Below, piece after piece: positions 16,138 through 24,782 of a stretch of 64,000 nucleotides of DNA. The stretch lies in the NCBI RefSeq assembly GCF_050529585.1, contig NZ_CP172882.1, positions 2,852,001 through 2,916,000 of the forward strand, read 5' to 3'. How positions within the stretch are numbered: the first letter of the stretch is position 1; every line of letters begins with the position of its first letter. This stretch comes from Enterococcus_D sp050529585 (GTDB lineage: Bacteria > Bacillota > Bacilli > Lactobacillales > Enterococcaceae). Under the pieces are notes generated by a model that did no database searches, was not told the DNA's origin, and saw only the letters and a list, made by a program, of their open reading frames with translations. Position numbers and translations under genes: made by a program.

Positions 16138-16510
16138 TCTCAAAAGTAACTGTGAAGCGGATACTTTCGTTGATTTTTTGATAAGTCAGACCGCTGACTT
16201 CTGTCAGCAACGGATGGTATCCATTATTGTCACGTTTGCGGATCACGCCATTGATGCGGTCGATCGTCACTGTATTGTTTTCTGCACTGCGTAAAATCAA
16301 TGTATAGGTTGTAACAGAAACATAGGTGCACGCCGCCAATTCTCTTTCAAGCTGCAACAAGAAAATATGCCATTCTTGGTCTTTACGGGCGGACAGTTGT
16401 TGATTGACCTGTGGTATCTGCTTGATGATAGCGTCGACCATCAGCAAACTAATAGACAACACCATTAAAGCAAGCAAACACTCTATTAAGGTAAACCCCT
16501 TAGTCTTCAC
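16094..16510 (-). CDS. comGF: Competence type IV pilus minor pilin ComGF
   Basis: A 138-residue prepilin-like protein. The N-terminus MKTKGFTLIECLLALMVLS has the G-F-T-L-I-E prepilin peptidase site followed by the hydrophobic helix. The start codon is GTG at 16510, overlapping the comGE stop, with a GGTGG-type ribosome binding site. The C-terminal part carries TYVSVTTYTLILRSAENNTV and IRKRDNNGYHPLLTEVSGL, in line with ComGF. Part of the cell-surface DNA-uptake pilus. Confidence 0.82.
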   Translation of the reverse strand: MKTKGFTLIECLLALMVLSISLLMVDAIIKQIPQVNQQLSARKDQEWHIFLLQLERELAACTYVSVTTYTLILRSAENNTVTIDRINGVIRKRDNNGYHPLLTEVSGLTYQKINESIRFTVTFENGEQKIGQWKIHTI

Positions 16511-16817
16511 TTTTGATCACCACCTGAATATCTCCTTTATTGATTTGGACATGTTGTTGCTGATTGGTCTGCCAAAATCTTAGTTGGTAGGTTTGCTTGC
16601 GGTCTGTCGCATAAGATACGGTGTTGGGCAGAAATTCCTGTTGATTTTGGACTTCTTCATACAAGACCCGTAAAACCTCTGCTTTTGCTTGGAGTTGGGC
16701 AGTTTGCTGTAAAGAAGCACTTTGCAAGCTGAGAAAAACGAAAACACAGGTCGTCAAAACACTAAAGGCAACCAAACTTTCAATCAGAACGAACCCTTTA
16801 TTCGATGACTTTTTCAT
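16500..16817 (-). CDS. comGE: Competence type IV pilus minor pilin ComGE
   Basis: A 105-residue protein with prepilin motif KGFVLIESLVAFSVL near the N-terminus. I chose the ATG at 16817 because it has GGGAG 7 bases upstream; an in-frame TTG at 16832 would lie before this ribosome binding site. The gene overlaps the end of comGD by 20 bases and comGF by 11 bases. Minor pseudopilin of the DNA-uptake machine; assignment to ComGE is mainly by position between comGD and comGF. Confidence 0.78.
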   Translation of the reverse strand: MKKSSNKGFVLIESLVAFSVLTTCVFVFLSLQSASLQQTAQLQAKAEVLRVLYEEVQNQQEFLPNTVSYATDRKQTYQLRFWQTNQQQHVQINKGDIQVVIKSED

Positions 16818-17259
16818 AACGTCCACTCCCAAAAAGAAATTTATACGTGATCGTCTGGTCTTTTTCAGGCCAATACAAAACGATTTGCGGAAAACTACTA
16901 TTGTTTCCAGAACTGCTATTAAACAAAATCATGGGAAAACTGCGGACTTCTAGTTGTTTGGGCACATCGATACTGCTCAGACGCAGCTCTCCTGTGATCG
17001 TTGATTGAAAATGCACGCCAGGATCAGGTGCACGCGTGTATGCAACCCTTGTTTGCCGTTGATCGATAATCGCTGTTTGTTGGGCAGTGTATAAGCCTTT
17101 TTCTAATCTTTGGCAAAAGCCAACTACTTCGATTTGTTTTTGATAATTATCGATTGCCAATACCGGCAGCAAAACAAATAAACTCACAACGGAAAGTACC
17201 AACAGACTTTCGATCAATGTAAACCCTTTGTTTAGAATCCTCAATTCGGTCTGCGCCAA
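16798..17259 (-). CDS. comGD: Competence type IV pilus minor pilin ComGD
   Basis: About 150 residues with prepilin motif NKGFTLIESLLVLSVVSLFVLLPV. No ATG is available: the candidates are TTG at 17259 and TTG at 17244, both inside or abutting the comGC reading frame. Translation therefore very likely depends on coupling to comGC, whose stop is at 17241. The rest of the protein has the ComGD pattern of a GH-like pseudopilin (YTAQQTAIIDQRQTRVAY). The exact start is uncertain. Confidence 0.8.
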   Translation of the reverse strand: MAQTELRILNKGFTLIESLLVLSVVSLFVLLPVLAIDNYQKQIEVVGFCQRLEKGLYTAQQTAIIDQRQTRVAYTRAPDPGVHFQSTITGELRLSSIDVPKQLEVRSFPMILFNSSSGNNSSFPQIVLYWPEKDQTITYKFLFGSGRYEKVIE

Positions 17260-17555
17260 TTTTGATAAATCTCATACTGTTCAGTTGTAACATACCCTTC
17301 AGAAACCAATTCATTTGCGCTTGGTTCTCGGTTTTTTTCGAGTCTGAACAATTCGATTTGTGTCTCAACCACCTTTACTACTGCTTCGTTGCCTTTGTCA
17401 TCAATGACCCCACGCTGTTGCGACAAGTTGGGCACAAAAAGCAAAATCAAGACGCTGATCACCAGTAAAACAATCAGCATTTCAATGAGCGTAAAGCCTT
17501 TTTTCAGTTTCTTTTTCCTAGTATCCTCTATTCTTTGGAACAATAATGATGTCAT
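17241..17555 (-). CDS. comGC: Major competence pilin ComGC
   Basis: A 104-residue prepilin. After a 19-residue leader ending KKLKKG, the motif GFTLIEMLIVLLVISVLILLFVPNL is the classic ComGC processing site and N-terminal helix with Glu5. ComGC is the main subunit of the competence pilus that binds and pulls in DNA; it needs the peptidase ComC, which is not in this window. The start ATG overlaps the comGB stop (ATGA). Confidence 0.93.
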   Translation of the reverse strand: MTSLLFQRIEDTRKKKLKKGFTLIEMLIVLLVISVLILLFVPNLSQQRGVIDDKGNEAVVKVVETQIELFRLEKNREPSANELVSEGYVTTEQYEIYQNWRRPN

Positions 17556-18583
17556 TCAATCACTCCTTGTATATTTCCGTAAATCGGCAAAAACATCGCT
17601 GCATAAATACCTACGATCAATAATGCGACAAATAAAAAAATAACCGGTTGAACCCATTGGATCGTTTTTTCGACTCGCTGAAACACCCTTTCGGACAACA
17701 GTTGACTATAAACAAACAATTCTTCTCCCAGACGTCCTTTAACCTCGCCTTGGAAGACGATCAAAGCAAATTCTGGTGTTAAAAAATGATAGCGTTCCAG
17801 TTGATTGGTTAATTCCCCCCCTTGCACCAACGCCTGCTCTAATATTGCAGCAAGTTCTTGAATCAAAGTTGCCTTGTTGGTCTGTTTCATACAAAGAATG
17901 ATTTGGTTGATCTCTAACCCTTGTTGAAACAACTTGCCCCACTCCAAGGCGAAAAAACTTGTTTGCCAACAACGATACACCGAACCAAATAGCGGCAGCC
18001 GACTAAGAAACTCTGCTTTCGCGATGGCATTTTTTTGAGAAAATATAAACATCGCCAATACTGTTAGGATGATACTGAGCAGCAAGAATCCCAATAGAAT
18101 GAGCGGTGTGCCTTCGATCAATCGAATACCCCAGTGATCTCCATGGATCATTCCTGATGCTAAAAGTTGAGGCAGTAAAAAACTACGCATACTAAACAAT
18201 GCACTAAAAACAAAAATCAGCAATAAAGCAGGATAGAGGATCGTTTTTTGCAACAATTGCTTCTGTTTATTGAACAATACTTGATAATCAACCATCCGCC
18301 GCAATGTATCGCGCAAATTTCCGTGGGTCTCTGCCAAATAAAGTTGATTGGTTTCAGAAGCGGTCAGATGTAAATTCCCTATCGCCTGTGCCAAACCTTT
18401 TCCTTGAGAAAGCGCCGTGATCTGTGCTTGAATCACCGAGGACTCGTATTGTCCACTGCGCAACATAACTTGTAAACTCTCTTGCAAAGAAAAGCCGCTT
18501 TCTAATAAAATCGTAAATGTCGCCAAAAAAGATTCAGAGGCTTTTCGAGACAATCTGTCCGCCTTCTTTTTGAAAAATTTCAT
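17552..18583 (-). CDS. comGB: Competence pilus platform protein ComGB
   Basis: A 343-residue GspF/PilC-type inner membrane platform protein with about three membrane spans (around residues 115-140, 160-185 and 320-340). Family motifs include SGFSLQESLQVML and ETNQLYLAETHGNLRDTLRRMVDY. The ATG at 18583 has AAAGGGTGG upstream; an earlier ATG at 18604 lacks a clear site. The gene overlaps the end of comGA by 50 bases, typical of this compact operon. Confidence 0.9.
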   Translation of the reverse strand: MKFFKKKADRLSRKASESFLATFTILLESGFSLQESLQVMLRSGQYESSVIQAQITALSQGKGLAQAIGNLHLTASETNQLYLAETHGNLRDTLRRMVDYQVLFNKQKQLLQKTILYPALLLIFVFSALFSMRSFLLPQLLASGMIHGDHWGIRLIEGTPLILLGFLLLSIILTVLAMFIFSQKNAIAKAEFLSRLPLFGSVYRCWQTSFFALEWGKLFQQGLEINQIILCMKQTNKATLIQELAAILEQALVQGGELTNQLERYHFLTPEFALIVFQGEVKGRLGEELFVYSQLLSERVFQRVEKTIQWVQPVIFLFVALLIVGIYAAMFLPIYGNIQGVIE

Positions 18584-19499
18584 CTGAGATCCACCCTTTC
18601 TCATGGATTGTCGTCAACGTTTGCTGCCAAGTACACGCCCGTTGCGCATCCACAAATGAATATGCCATGGCACCTTGAACGACTCCTTCAACATTGGGCA
18701 TAAGGCGTTGATAAATCACACCTTGCAAAGCATGGGCAAGACTAGTAGTCTCTCCAAGCAGCTCAGTCAAACGTGTCCTTGTCTCTGTTACGCCTCTTGC
18801 ATGGATCGTTGCAAACACCCGATGACCAGTCAACGCAGCTCGGACAGCAGCCTGTGCTGTTTCCCGGTTACGGATCTCACCGATGATCAGCAGTTCCGGA
18901 TGATGGCGCAATGACAAGCGGATCAATTCATCATAATCTTGATTGATTTTAAGGTTTGTCTGCAATTGTAAAAAATGAGGTGCTTCGATCTCCACCGGGT
19001 CTTCGATCGTGATCACCTGCCCTTCAGTTTCATTGGCGATTTGATACATCAAGGTCGATTTACCAGAGCCTGTGGGGCCTGCAAACAAATATAGGCCGCG
19101 ATAACGGGTAGCTGTTAAAATATGTTGGACATCTTCAGCAAAAAAATAGCTGATGTGCTGCTGATCGAAGGTGTACAAAAAACGCAGTACGAGGCTTTCT
19201 CTGCCTTGGTAGTCACCAACTGTCGAAACACGAATACGCTGCTTGCCATTTTGGGCAGGATAACTAACTGCTCCTAATTGCGCTTTGCGTCGTTCTCCAA
19301 CATCCATGCCGCCTAAAAATTTGAAACGTGTGATCAATTGCTGTGCTTCTTCAGCCGATAGCTGGGCATACAGTTGCCGCTGATAACTTTTACTGCAGAT
19401 CACGGCCATCTTATCTTGTTGCGGCAGCACCGAGACATCTTGAATGTGAGACGCACGTGCATGCGCCACCAATTCATCGGAAAATAGTTCAATATCCAT
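18534..19499 (-). CDS. comGA: Competence pilus ATPase ComGA
   Basis: A 321-residue GspE/PilB-family traffic ATPase that powers competence pilus assembly. Walker A GPTGSGKST lies near residue 157, the Asp box ITIEDPVEI follows, and Walker B LLIIGEIRNRETAQAAVRAALTGH and the His box TGHRVFATIHA are present. It is the first gene of the operon, with GGAGGGAA before the ATG. No ComK or sigma-X site was recognised upstream, so whether the operon is expressed under competence control here is unknown. Confidence 0.93.
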   Translation of the reverse strand: MDIELFSDELVAHARASHIQDVSVLPQQDKMAVICSKSYQRQLYAQLSAEEAQQLITRFKFLGGMDVGERRKAQLGAVSYPAQNGKQRIRVSTVGDYQGRESLVLRFLYTFDQQHISYFFAEDVQHILTATRYRGLYLFAGPTGSGKSTLMYQIANETEGQVITIEDPVEIEAPHFLQLQTNLKINQDYDELIRLSLRHHPELLIIGEIRNRETAQAAVRAALTGHRVFATIHARGVTETRTRLTELLGETTSLAHALQGVIYQRLMPNVEGVVQGAMAYSFVDAQRACTWQQTLTTIHEKGWISDEIFQKEGGQIVSKSL

Positions 19500-19530
19500 G
19501 GTCGTTGTTCCCTCCTAAAAAGAAGTACGC

Positions 19531-19562
19531 AAAAAAAGACGAAGCGATTTTTCGTCTTCGTC
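19531..19562 (-). terminator. Terminator after trmB
   Basis: On the minus strand GACGAAG pairs with CTTCGTC, followed by seven T. It separates trmB from the comG operon. Confidence 0.85.
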
Positions 19563-19584
19563 TTGATCAATGATCGATATTGTT

Positions 19585-20235
19585 TTATTCCTTCGCTGCT
19601 ACAAACTGTGCTTCGACACGGTAGATTCGTTGTCCGCGATTGGCAAATTTCTCCTCATACTCAGTCATGATATTCCCCTCATAGGTACTCGTATGCAAAT
19701 CTAACCACACTTGTTTCAGAATCATGCCATACTGAGAAAAACTAGCCAATGAATACTCAAACAGACCTTGGTTATCTGTTTTAAAATGAATTTCGCCATT
19801 CGGACGAATGATCTGTTCATCCACCGCTAGAAAGGCTTTTGATGTCAATCGGCGTTTTTCATGCTTTTTCTTGGGCCAAGGATCACTAAAGTTCAAGTAA
19901 ATTTGGTCCACTTCATGGTCTGCAAAATAGTTCGTTAATGCTGAGCCGTCTACATGCAGCAATTGGACGTTTGGGATTTCCTCGGCAATCAATTTGTCCA
20001 AAGCAATCGACACGACGCTGATTTGCATTTCAATACCTATATAATTGATATCTGGATTGGCTTTTGCCATACCGGTAATAAATTGGCCTTTCCCCATGCC
20101 GATTTCAATATGGATCGGGTGGTCATTGCCAAAACGTTCATGCCAGCGCCCTTTCCATTCTGTTGGATTTGCCACCACAAATTCTGGATGGTCAGCCACA
20201 AGTTCTTGTGCCCCTGCGCGTTTTCTTACTCTCAT
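19585..20235 (-). CDS. trmB: tRNA (guanine-N7-)-methyltransferase TrmB
   Basis: TrmB methylates N7 of G46 in the tRNA variable loop. The protein is 216 residues from the ATG at 20235, which follows GGAGAGGAAAG. Motifs: MRVRKRAGAQELVADHPEFV at the N-terminus, the SAM-binding IHIEIGMGKGQFITGMA, IYLNFSDPWPKKKHEKRRLT (substrate-binding, highly conserved) and HFKTDNQGLFEYSL. An upstream extension of the frame lies in the preceding terminator and is unlikely to be translated. Confidence 0.95.
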   Translation of the reverse strand: MRVRKRAGAQELVADHPEFVVANPTEWKGRWHERFGNDHPIHIEIGMGKGQFITGMAKANPDINYIGIEMQISVVSIALDKLIAEEIPNVQLLHVDGSALTNYFADHEVDQIYLNFSDPWPKKKHEKRRLTSKAFLAVDEQIIRPNGEIHFKTDNQGLFEYSLASFSQYGMILKQVWLDLHTSTYEGNIMTEYEEKFANRGQRIYRVEAQFVAAKE

Positions 20236-20255
20236 ATTCTTTCCTCTCCGAAAAA

Positions 20256-20290
20256 ACAAGATGGAACCAGTTGATTGCGCTCCATCTTGG
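20256..20290 (-). terminator. Terminator between the phosphotransferase gene and trmB
   Basis: On the minus strand CAAGATGGA pairs with TCCATCTTG, followed by six T, directly abutting the trmB ribosome binding site. It would cut most read-through from the upstream gene into trmB. Confidence 0.8.
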
Positions 20291-20292
20291 CT

Positions 20293-21072
20293 TTATTCAC
20301 TATAAATTCTTTTTAATTGTAAAATTTCTGCATTCATCGCTTTAAAGTCGCCCCGCAGATAATACTTTTTGACTTCTTGCAACATGCTCAGTAATGCATA
20401 CCAATAGATTTTTTCGATGACTTCACTGCTGCCATGAATGCCATAACGCATCAACCAATGCGGCCAACTTGATAAAGGAACATAATGACCTAAGATCGTA
20501 CCGATATCCATTGCTGGATCAGCGAACATGATTGAATCCCAATCCACTAAATACAAGTAGTTTTGGCAAACCAGCCAATTACGGTAATTGACGTCTCCGT
20601 GCACAACCGTTGCTTTTTGCGTTTGAAAAACTGGAATGTTCTTTTTCAAATAGGTAGTCACCAAATGAATAAATTGATTTTGCGCTACCGCTTTTGGCAA
20701 GTCTTCAGTAAATTCCTTAACCATTTTCTCTGGCGACATCACTTGTCCGCCGATTTTGCTCAACATTTGCGACAGTGTTTTAGAGTGATGAAGATGATAC
20801 AACACATCGATTACATCGTTGCGTTGCCCAATCTCTTCAGGATCTAAGACCCGGCCATCTAGCCACTCTTGGGCTGATAAGGTGTCGCCGTTACCCGTTC
20901 GCTTCGTCCAAACCAGCTTCGGCGTAATGCCCTCTTTAGAGAGTGCTGCCAGCATTGGAGTCGTATTCCGTTTGATAAAGACTTTATCGTTATCTTTAAG
21001 CCCGATGTAGGCTTTTCCGGTGTCGCCTTTGATTGGTCGCATACGCCAATCTTGATCCAAACGAATATCCAT
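20293..21072 (-). CDS. Choline/aminoglycoside-kinase-like phosphotransferase (YtmP-like)
   Basis: A 259-residue protein of the APH/ChoK kinase-like fold. The Brenner motif VHGDVNYRNWLV is near residue 160 and the metal-binding YLVDWDSIMFADPAMDIG follows about 15 residues later. The gene pairs with trmB in many Firmicutes (ytmP-trmB in Bacillus), which supports a housekeeping role rather than drug resistance. A true substrate is not known; small alcohols or sugars are possible. The ATG follows TAAGGAGAG. Confidence 0.83.
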   Translation of the reverse strand: MDIRLDQDWRMRPIKGDTGKAYIGLKDNDKVFIKRNTTPMLAALSKEGITPKLVWTKRTGNGDTLSAQEWLDGRVLDPEEIGQRNDVIDVLYHLHHSKTLSQMLSKIGGQVMSPEKMVKEFTEDLPKAVAQNQFIHLVTTYLKKNIPVFQTQKATVVHGDVNYRNWLVCQNYLYLVDWDSIMFADPAMDIGTILGHYVPLSSWPHWLMRYGIHGSSEVIEKIYWYALLSMLQEVKKYYLRGDFKAMNAEILQLKRIYSE

Positions 21073-21174
21073 CCTAGCTTCTCTCCTTATTTCACAGTAA
21101 CTCTTATTCTAGCTTCCTAAAGTGTTGCCGTCAAGCGCATATGCGTTCGCTTTTTGTGAGAAAAACAGTCAATT

Positions 21175-22386
21175 TCATGCATTCATTTTTTTGAGTCGAT
21201 TTGGCATGTATAGTTTCAAAAATCCTCCGGTAAAAATGAAGTAGCCACCAGCAGTCAGTGCCCATTGACTCATTGTCGTCAATGTGAAGCACTCAATCAC
21301 TGCAAAGATCAATGCCGCAAAAAATAACAGCAGCGCCAACACTTTTTTCATAGCCTCATTTTTTTGTTCTGCTTGTATTGGGTACAAGTGGGTCAAGACC
21401 ATGTATTGAAATTCATTGGCCAATGGAAGCAGTTGAAAGCCAATCAAATAAATAAATAGGCAACCAACCGCCAAACTGATCCAAGCTTCCTGAACAAAAC
21501 AAAGGATACCTGCAGCAATCACTGTTAATCGGACATACAGTCCCCCATATTGCCCCCCTCGTACCAGGCGTCGAAGATAGAGATAAAGATAGGTATTCTT
21601 ATGGACTTTCGGTACCCAATGCAACGCCCAATCCAAATATTTCCTGCGTTTGGCTTGCGCCGTGATTTGCGGCACATCCGTAAACAGATTGATAAACCGA
21701 TAGATTCGGTGCAGCCTTGTTTGTTCTTCCTGAATCATCTCATCCCATGACAACAATTGCTGAGGTACTTTCAAAACAAGACCAAACCAAAGCACTTGCC
21801 CAACCGCCAACAACAGCCCAATCCAAGGCGAAAACCATAAACTGCTGCTGATCGATGCAACAACTACCAGCACCCAAATGATGCGTTGGCGTTTGCATCG
21901 GGAAGAAGTATCTTGATACAGATGGAGCCGTTGTAGATATAAATCGCTGGTTTTTAACAGCCACATCATGAGTACATATAAAGGAAAGTAAGAAAAAGGA
22001 ACTGCAACAGACACCACGATCAGTGGCATTGAAGCGCCGACAACCAAAAAAAGCACGCCAAATGGCAACCACAAGGAATACCGCAATGCCCGTTTCAAAT
22101 AGGCAGTCATTTGACTTTCTTTCGCCAATAAAAAAATCAAATCAGCAGGTTTCGTTAACGTAGCCAAACGACCAATTGGCAACACACTCACCCACAAAAG
22201 CAAAACAATCCAGCCACCGAGTCTAAACGGCTGAGGCAATGTTTTCAGTAACTCAGAATAGTACAACCCTAATCCACCGACTAAAAACGTACAAATCAAG
22301 GCAAAATGGTCATTGAAGACATAACGCAAATACCGCATCATGTGTTTTTGGTGCCGCTGCAAACGTTGAGAAAAGAAATCTGCCAT
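21175..22386 (-). CDS. ecsB: ABC transporter permease EcsB
   Basis: A 403-residue membrane protein with about 8-10 spans, partner of EcsA 3 bases upstream. The N-terminus ADFFSQRLQRHQKHMMRYLRYVFNDHFAL is typical of EcsB. In Bacillus the Ecs transporter affects protein secretion, processing by intramembrane protease RasP and competence; in enterococci it has been linked to peptide pheromone and peptide handling. The context here, divergent from hit and prsA, matches the Bacillus ecs neighbourhood. Substrate is inferred only. Confidence 0.87.
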   Translation of the reverse strand: MADFFSQRLQRHQKHMMRYLRYVFNDHFALICTFLVGGLGLYYSELLKTLPQPFRLGGWIVLLLWVSVLPIGRLATLTKPADLIFLLAKESQMTAYLKRALRYSLWLPFGVLFLVVGASMPLIVVSVAVPFSYFPLYVLMMWLLKTSDLYLQRLHLYQDTSSRCKRQRIIWVLVVVASISSSLWFSPWIGLLLAVGQVLWFGLVLKVPQQLLSWDEMIQEEQTRLHRIYRFINLFTDVPQITAQAKRRKYLDWALHWVPKVHKNTYLYLYLRRLVRGGQYGGLYVRLTVIAAGILCFVQEAWISLAVGCLFIYLIGFQLLPLANEFQYMVLTHLYPIQAEQKNEAMKKVLALLLFFAALIFAVIECFTLTTMSQWALTAGGYFIFTGGFLKLYMPNRLKKMNA

Positions 22387-22389
22387 ATT

Positions 22390-23118
22390 TTATTGCTCCT
22401 TTGTCAGCGCTAGATATAAATCATCTAGTGAAGCGTCAGGGGTGTGAAACTCTGCTTGCAATTGTGCCAGTGTGCCTTGCGCACGAATCTCGCCATTGTG
22501 AAGCAGGATGAACTTATCGCAATATTTTTCTGCAGTAGCTAAAATATGGGTCGACATTAAAATCGCAGCACCTGATTGCTTCATTTCATTCATTAATTCT
22601 AATAACGCATTGATAGCCAATGGATCTAAGCCCAAAAAAGGTTCATCAATGATGTATACACTTGGCTCAATCAAAAAAGCACACAGAACCATGACTTTTT
22701 GCTTCATCCCTTTAGAAAAATTGGCAGGAAACCAGTCAAGTTTATTGTCTAAACGAAACGTTTTAAGCAAACGTGCAGCCCGCGCCATTGCTTCTTCTTG
22801 CGGTAAGTCGTAAGCCATCGCCGTGACTTCAATATGTTCTCTTAAAGTTAACTCTTCATATAAAGAAGGTGTTTCTGGGATATAGCCAATTTTTTTGCGG
22901 TATGCCTCAGGCTGTTCTTTTAAAGTCAGACCATCAATGGTGATTTTGCCGCTATGAGGTTGCAACAGACCAATGATTTCTTTGATCGTGGTGCTTTTTC
23001 CCGCACCGTTCAAGCCAATCAATCCCACCATTTCACCATTTTCGATCGTAAAATCAATATTTTTCAATACTGGCAGTTGATGATAGCCGCCAGTCACATT
23101 TGCTACTTGTAATGTCAT
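22390..23118 (-). CDS. ecsA: ABC transporter ATP-binding protein EcsA
   Basis: A 242-residue ATPase. Walker A GLNGAGKST near residue 38, signature-like FSKGMKQKVM, Walker B VYIIDEPFLGLDP and switch MSTHILATAEKYCD are all present. The start ATG at 23118 follows CGGAGG; the frame is open for 14 more codons upstream but without a better start. The gene is translated together with ecsB and separated by 59 bases from the anchored protein gene upstream, so the three may form one operon. Confidence 0.9.
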   Translation of the reverse strand: MTLQVANVTGGYHQLPVLKNIDFTIENGEMVGLIGLNGAGKSTTIKEIIGLLQPHSGKITIDGLTLKEQPEAYRKKIGYIPETPSLYEELTLREHIEVTAMAYDLPQEEAMARAARLLKTFRLDNKLDWFPANFSKGMKQKVMVLCAFLIEPSVYIIDEPFLGLDPLAINALLELMNEMKQSGAAILMSTHILATAEKYCDKFILLHNGEIRAQGTLAQLQAEFHTPDASLDDLYLALTKEQ

Positions 23119-23177
23119 TCGTTTATCCTCCGTTTTGCCAATTATACCACGCCTTGACAATTGCAGTATCGGTTCAC

Positions 23178-23657
23178 CTATTCAAAGCGGTTGGTAATCT
23201 GTAATGTATAGGCTTGTTCGCCAACAATCAATTCTTCAGTAGCCAAGTCTTGGCTGCCAAAGCGATCTTGCCAGAGCTGATTTTCCGCAGCTGGATATAC
23301 CACCAATTGGATCGCTCCAGCTGCTAGACGCGTGGTGAAGGCTTGGACTGCGGCTGGTTCATCATAAGAAACCATATTGATCGTCAATGTGTCTTCATCG
23401 ATATTTTGCGCCTTAGCCCATTGTGTGACAGCTGTCGTCAAAGCACTTTGAGTATCTTGCGCTAATGCACTTTCTGAAACAATGGCGGCAGTAACTACTT
23501 CTTCTTTCGGTCTAGTGACTGAATAGATCAATGATCCGCAAACAGCGATGATCAAGATACCCGCGATCAGCCACTCTTTGTATGCATATGCCAGATAGCG
23601 TACTTTCTCAGGGACAGTTTTCTTTTGTTGCAGCGTTTTTTTTATGATTGGTTTCAT
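23178..23657 (-). CDS. Membrane-anchored protein of unknown function upstream of ecsAB
   Basis: A 159-residue protein with a basic N-terminal cytoplasmic part (KPIIKKTLQQKKTVPEKVRYLAYAYKEW), one membrane segment at about residues 32-50 (LIAGILIIAVCGSLIYSV) and an extracellular domain of about 110 residues. The ATG at 23657 follows AGGA; a TTG immediately upstream is less likely. It is in line with ecsAB. I do not recognise the family. It might be an accessory factor for the Ecs transporter, which is inference from position only. Confidence 0.6.
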   Translation of the reverse strand: MKPIIKKTLQQKKTVPEKVRYLAYAYKEWLIAGILIIAVCGSLIYSVTRPKEEVVTAAIVSESALAQDTQSALTTAVTQWAKAQNIDEDTLTINMVSYDEPAAVQAFTTRLAAGAIQLVVYPAAENQLWQDRFGSQDLATEELIVGEQAYTLQITNRFE

Positions 23658-23867
23658 CAAATCCTACTTTCCGACTAGTTATTAGCTTTAAGTCTAGGGA
23701 TGTCAGAATTGAAATGCAAGCGTTTATCGTGAAGTTTTTTATATTTTTTTCCGAAACACGCTATCTTTTAGACATGAGGTGCCTGCTTTTGCGATTTGTG
23801 AATGAAATCTGACGAAAGCTAGTCAAATATGGTAAAGTAAGAAGAATAGATAAAGGAGGTTCTTTCA

Positions 23868-24293
23868 ATGGACAATTGTATTTTTTGTAAAATCAGCCAA
23901 AAGGAGATTCCTAGTCACACAGTGTACGAAGATGATGTTGTATACGCTTTTTTGGATATTTCTCAAGTCACCCCAGGACACACCCTTGTGATTCCTAAGA
24001 CCCATGTAATGGATATCTTTGCATTTGACGACACTTTAGCAGCAGATGTATTCGCACGTATCCCTAAAATCGCTCGAGCGATCGAACAGGCTTTTCCTGA
24101 GATCGAAGGCTTGAATATCGTCAACAACAATAAAGAACTCGCCTATCAATCTGTGTTTCATTCCCATATCCATCTGATTCCTCGTTATAGCAAAGAAGAT
24201 GACTTCTCGATGCATTTTGGCAATCACACAGAAGACTATACGCCTGAAGCATTAGCTGTTATCGCTGAAAAAATCAGAAAGCAGGTGCGTTAA
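23868..24293 (+). CDS. hit: HIT family nucleotide hydrolase/transferase
   Basis: A 141-residue HIT-fold protein. The zinc-like N-terminal CIFCKI motif, PGHTLVIPKTH, and the active-site histidine triad HSHIHLIPRY (H-x-H-x-H) at about residues 98-102 are present. HIT proteins hydrolyse or transfer nucleoside monophosphates; the physiological substrate is unclear. The ATG follows AAGGAGG. It is translationally linked to the ytxH-like gene, whose ATG follows its stop codon directly, and is divergent from ecsAB, as in Bacillus. Confidence 0.92.
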   Translation: MDNCIFCKISQKEIPSHTVYEDDVVYAFLDISQVTPGHTLVIPKTHVMDIFAFDDTLAADVFARIPKIARAIEQAFPEIEGLNIVNNNKELAYQSVFHSHIHLIPRYSKEDDFSMHFGNHTEDYTPEALAVIAEKIRKQVR

Positions 24294-24650
24294 ATGATTG
24301 GTAATTTCATTAAAGGTTTATTCTTTGGTTCATTAGCTGGTGGTTTAGGCGGCCTTTTATTTGCGCCAAAAAGCGGCCATGAAACCCGCGAACAGATGAT
24401 GCGTTATCTTGATGAAACCACAGAAGCTACCCTTGAATTCAATGACAGTGTCAAAAATTTAAAAGACGCTGTGATGGTCACCCGAAAAACGATTGATGAA
24501 ACAATCCCCGTAGTGACAGAATCCTTCACCAAAGATTTAGCAACTTTTAAATTTCAAGCCCAACCACGGATCGAGCGAATCAAAGACCAGCTTGAACAAC
24601 TCAATCAACATGTAACGACGATCCAAGCCAAATCAGCGGACGAAGAATAG
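24294..24650 (+). CDS. YtxH-like small stress protein
   Basis: A 118-residue protein with an N-terminal glycine-rich hydrophobic segment (FIKGLFFGSLAGGLGGLLFAPKSGHETREQM, residues 4-34), which is the YtxH/gas-vesicle-like signature, followed by a long amphipathic helical region. Its start codon immediately follows the hit stop. Similar proteins are membrane-associated and general-stress induced in Bacillus; function unknown. Confidence 0.72.
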   Translation: MIGNFIKGLFFGSLAGGLGGLLFAPKSGHETREQMMRYLDETTEATLEFNDSVKNLKDAVMVTRKTIDETIPVVTESFTKDLATFKFQAQPRIERIKDQLEQLNQHVTTIQAKSADEE

Positions 24651-24782
24651 CTGTTAGAAACATTGTAGTTTTTATGAATTTTGTTTGAAACATCTACGGT
24701 TTTCTTTCCAACCATTTATAGAAGTGGTATAGTAAGAGCTGTGATTATTTAGAATTTTGAAGAAATAGGAGTGCTTACTAGG

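Noticed and set aside
20293..21072. Aminoglycoside resistance phosphotransferase
   Set aside because: The kinase motifs are generic; the conserved pairing with trmB points to a housekeeping kinase-like gene.
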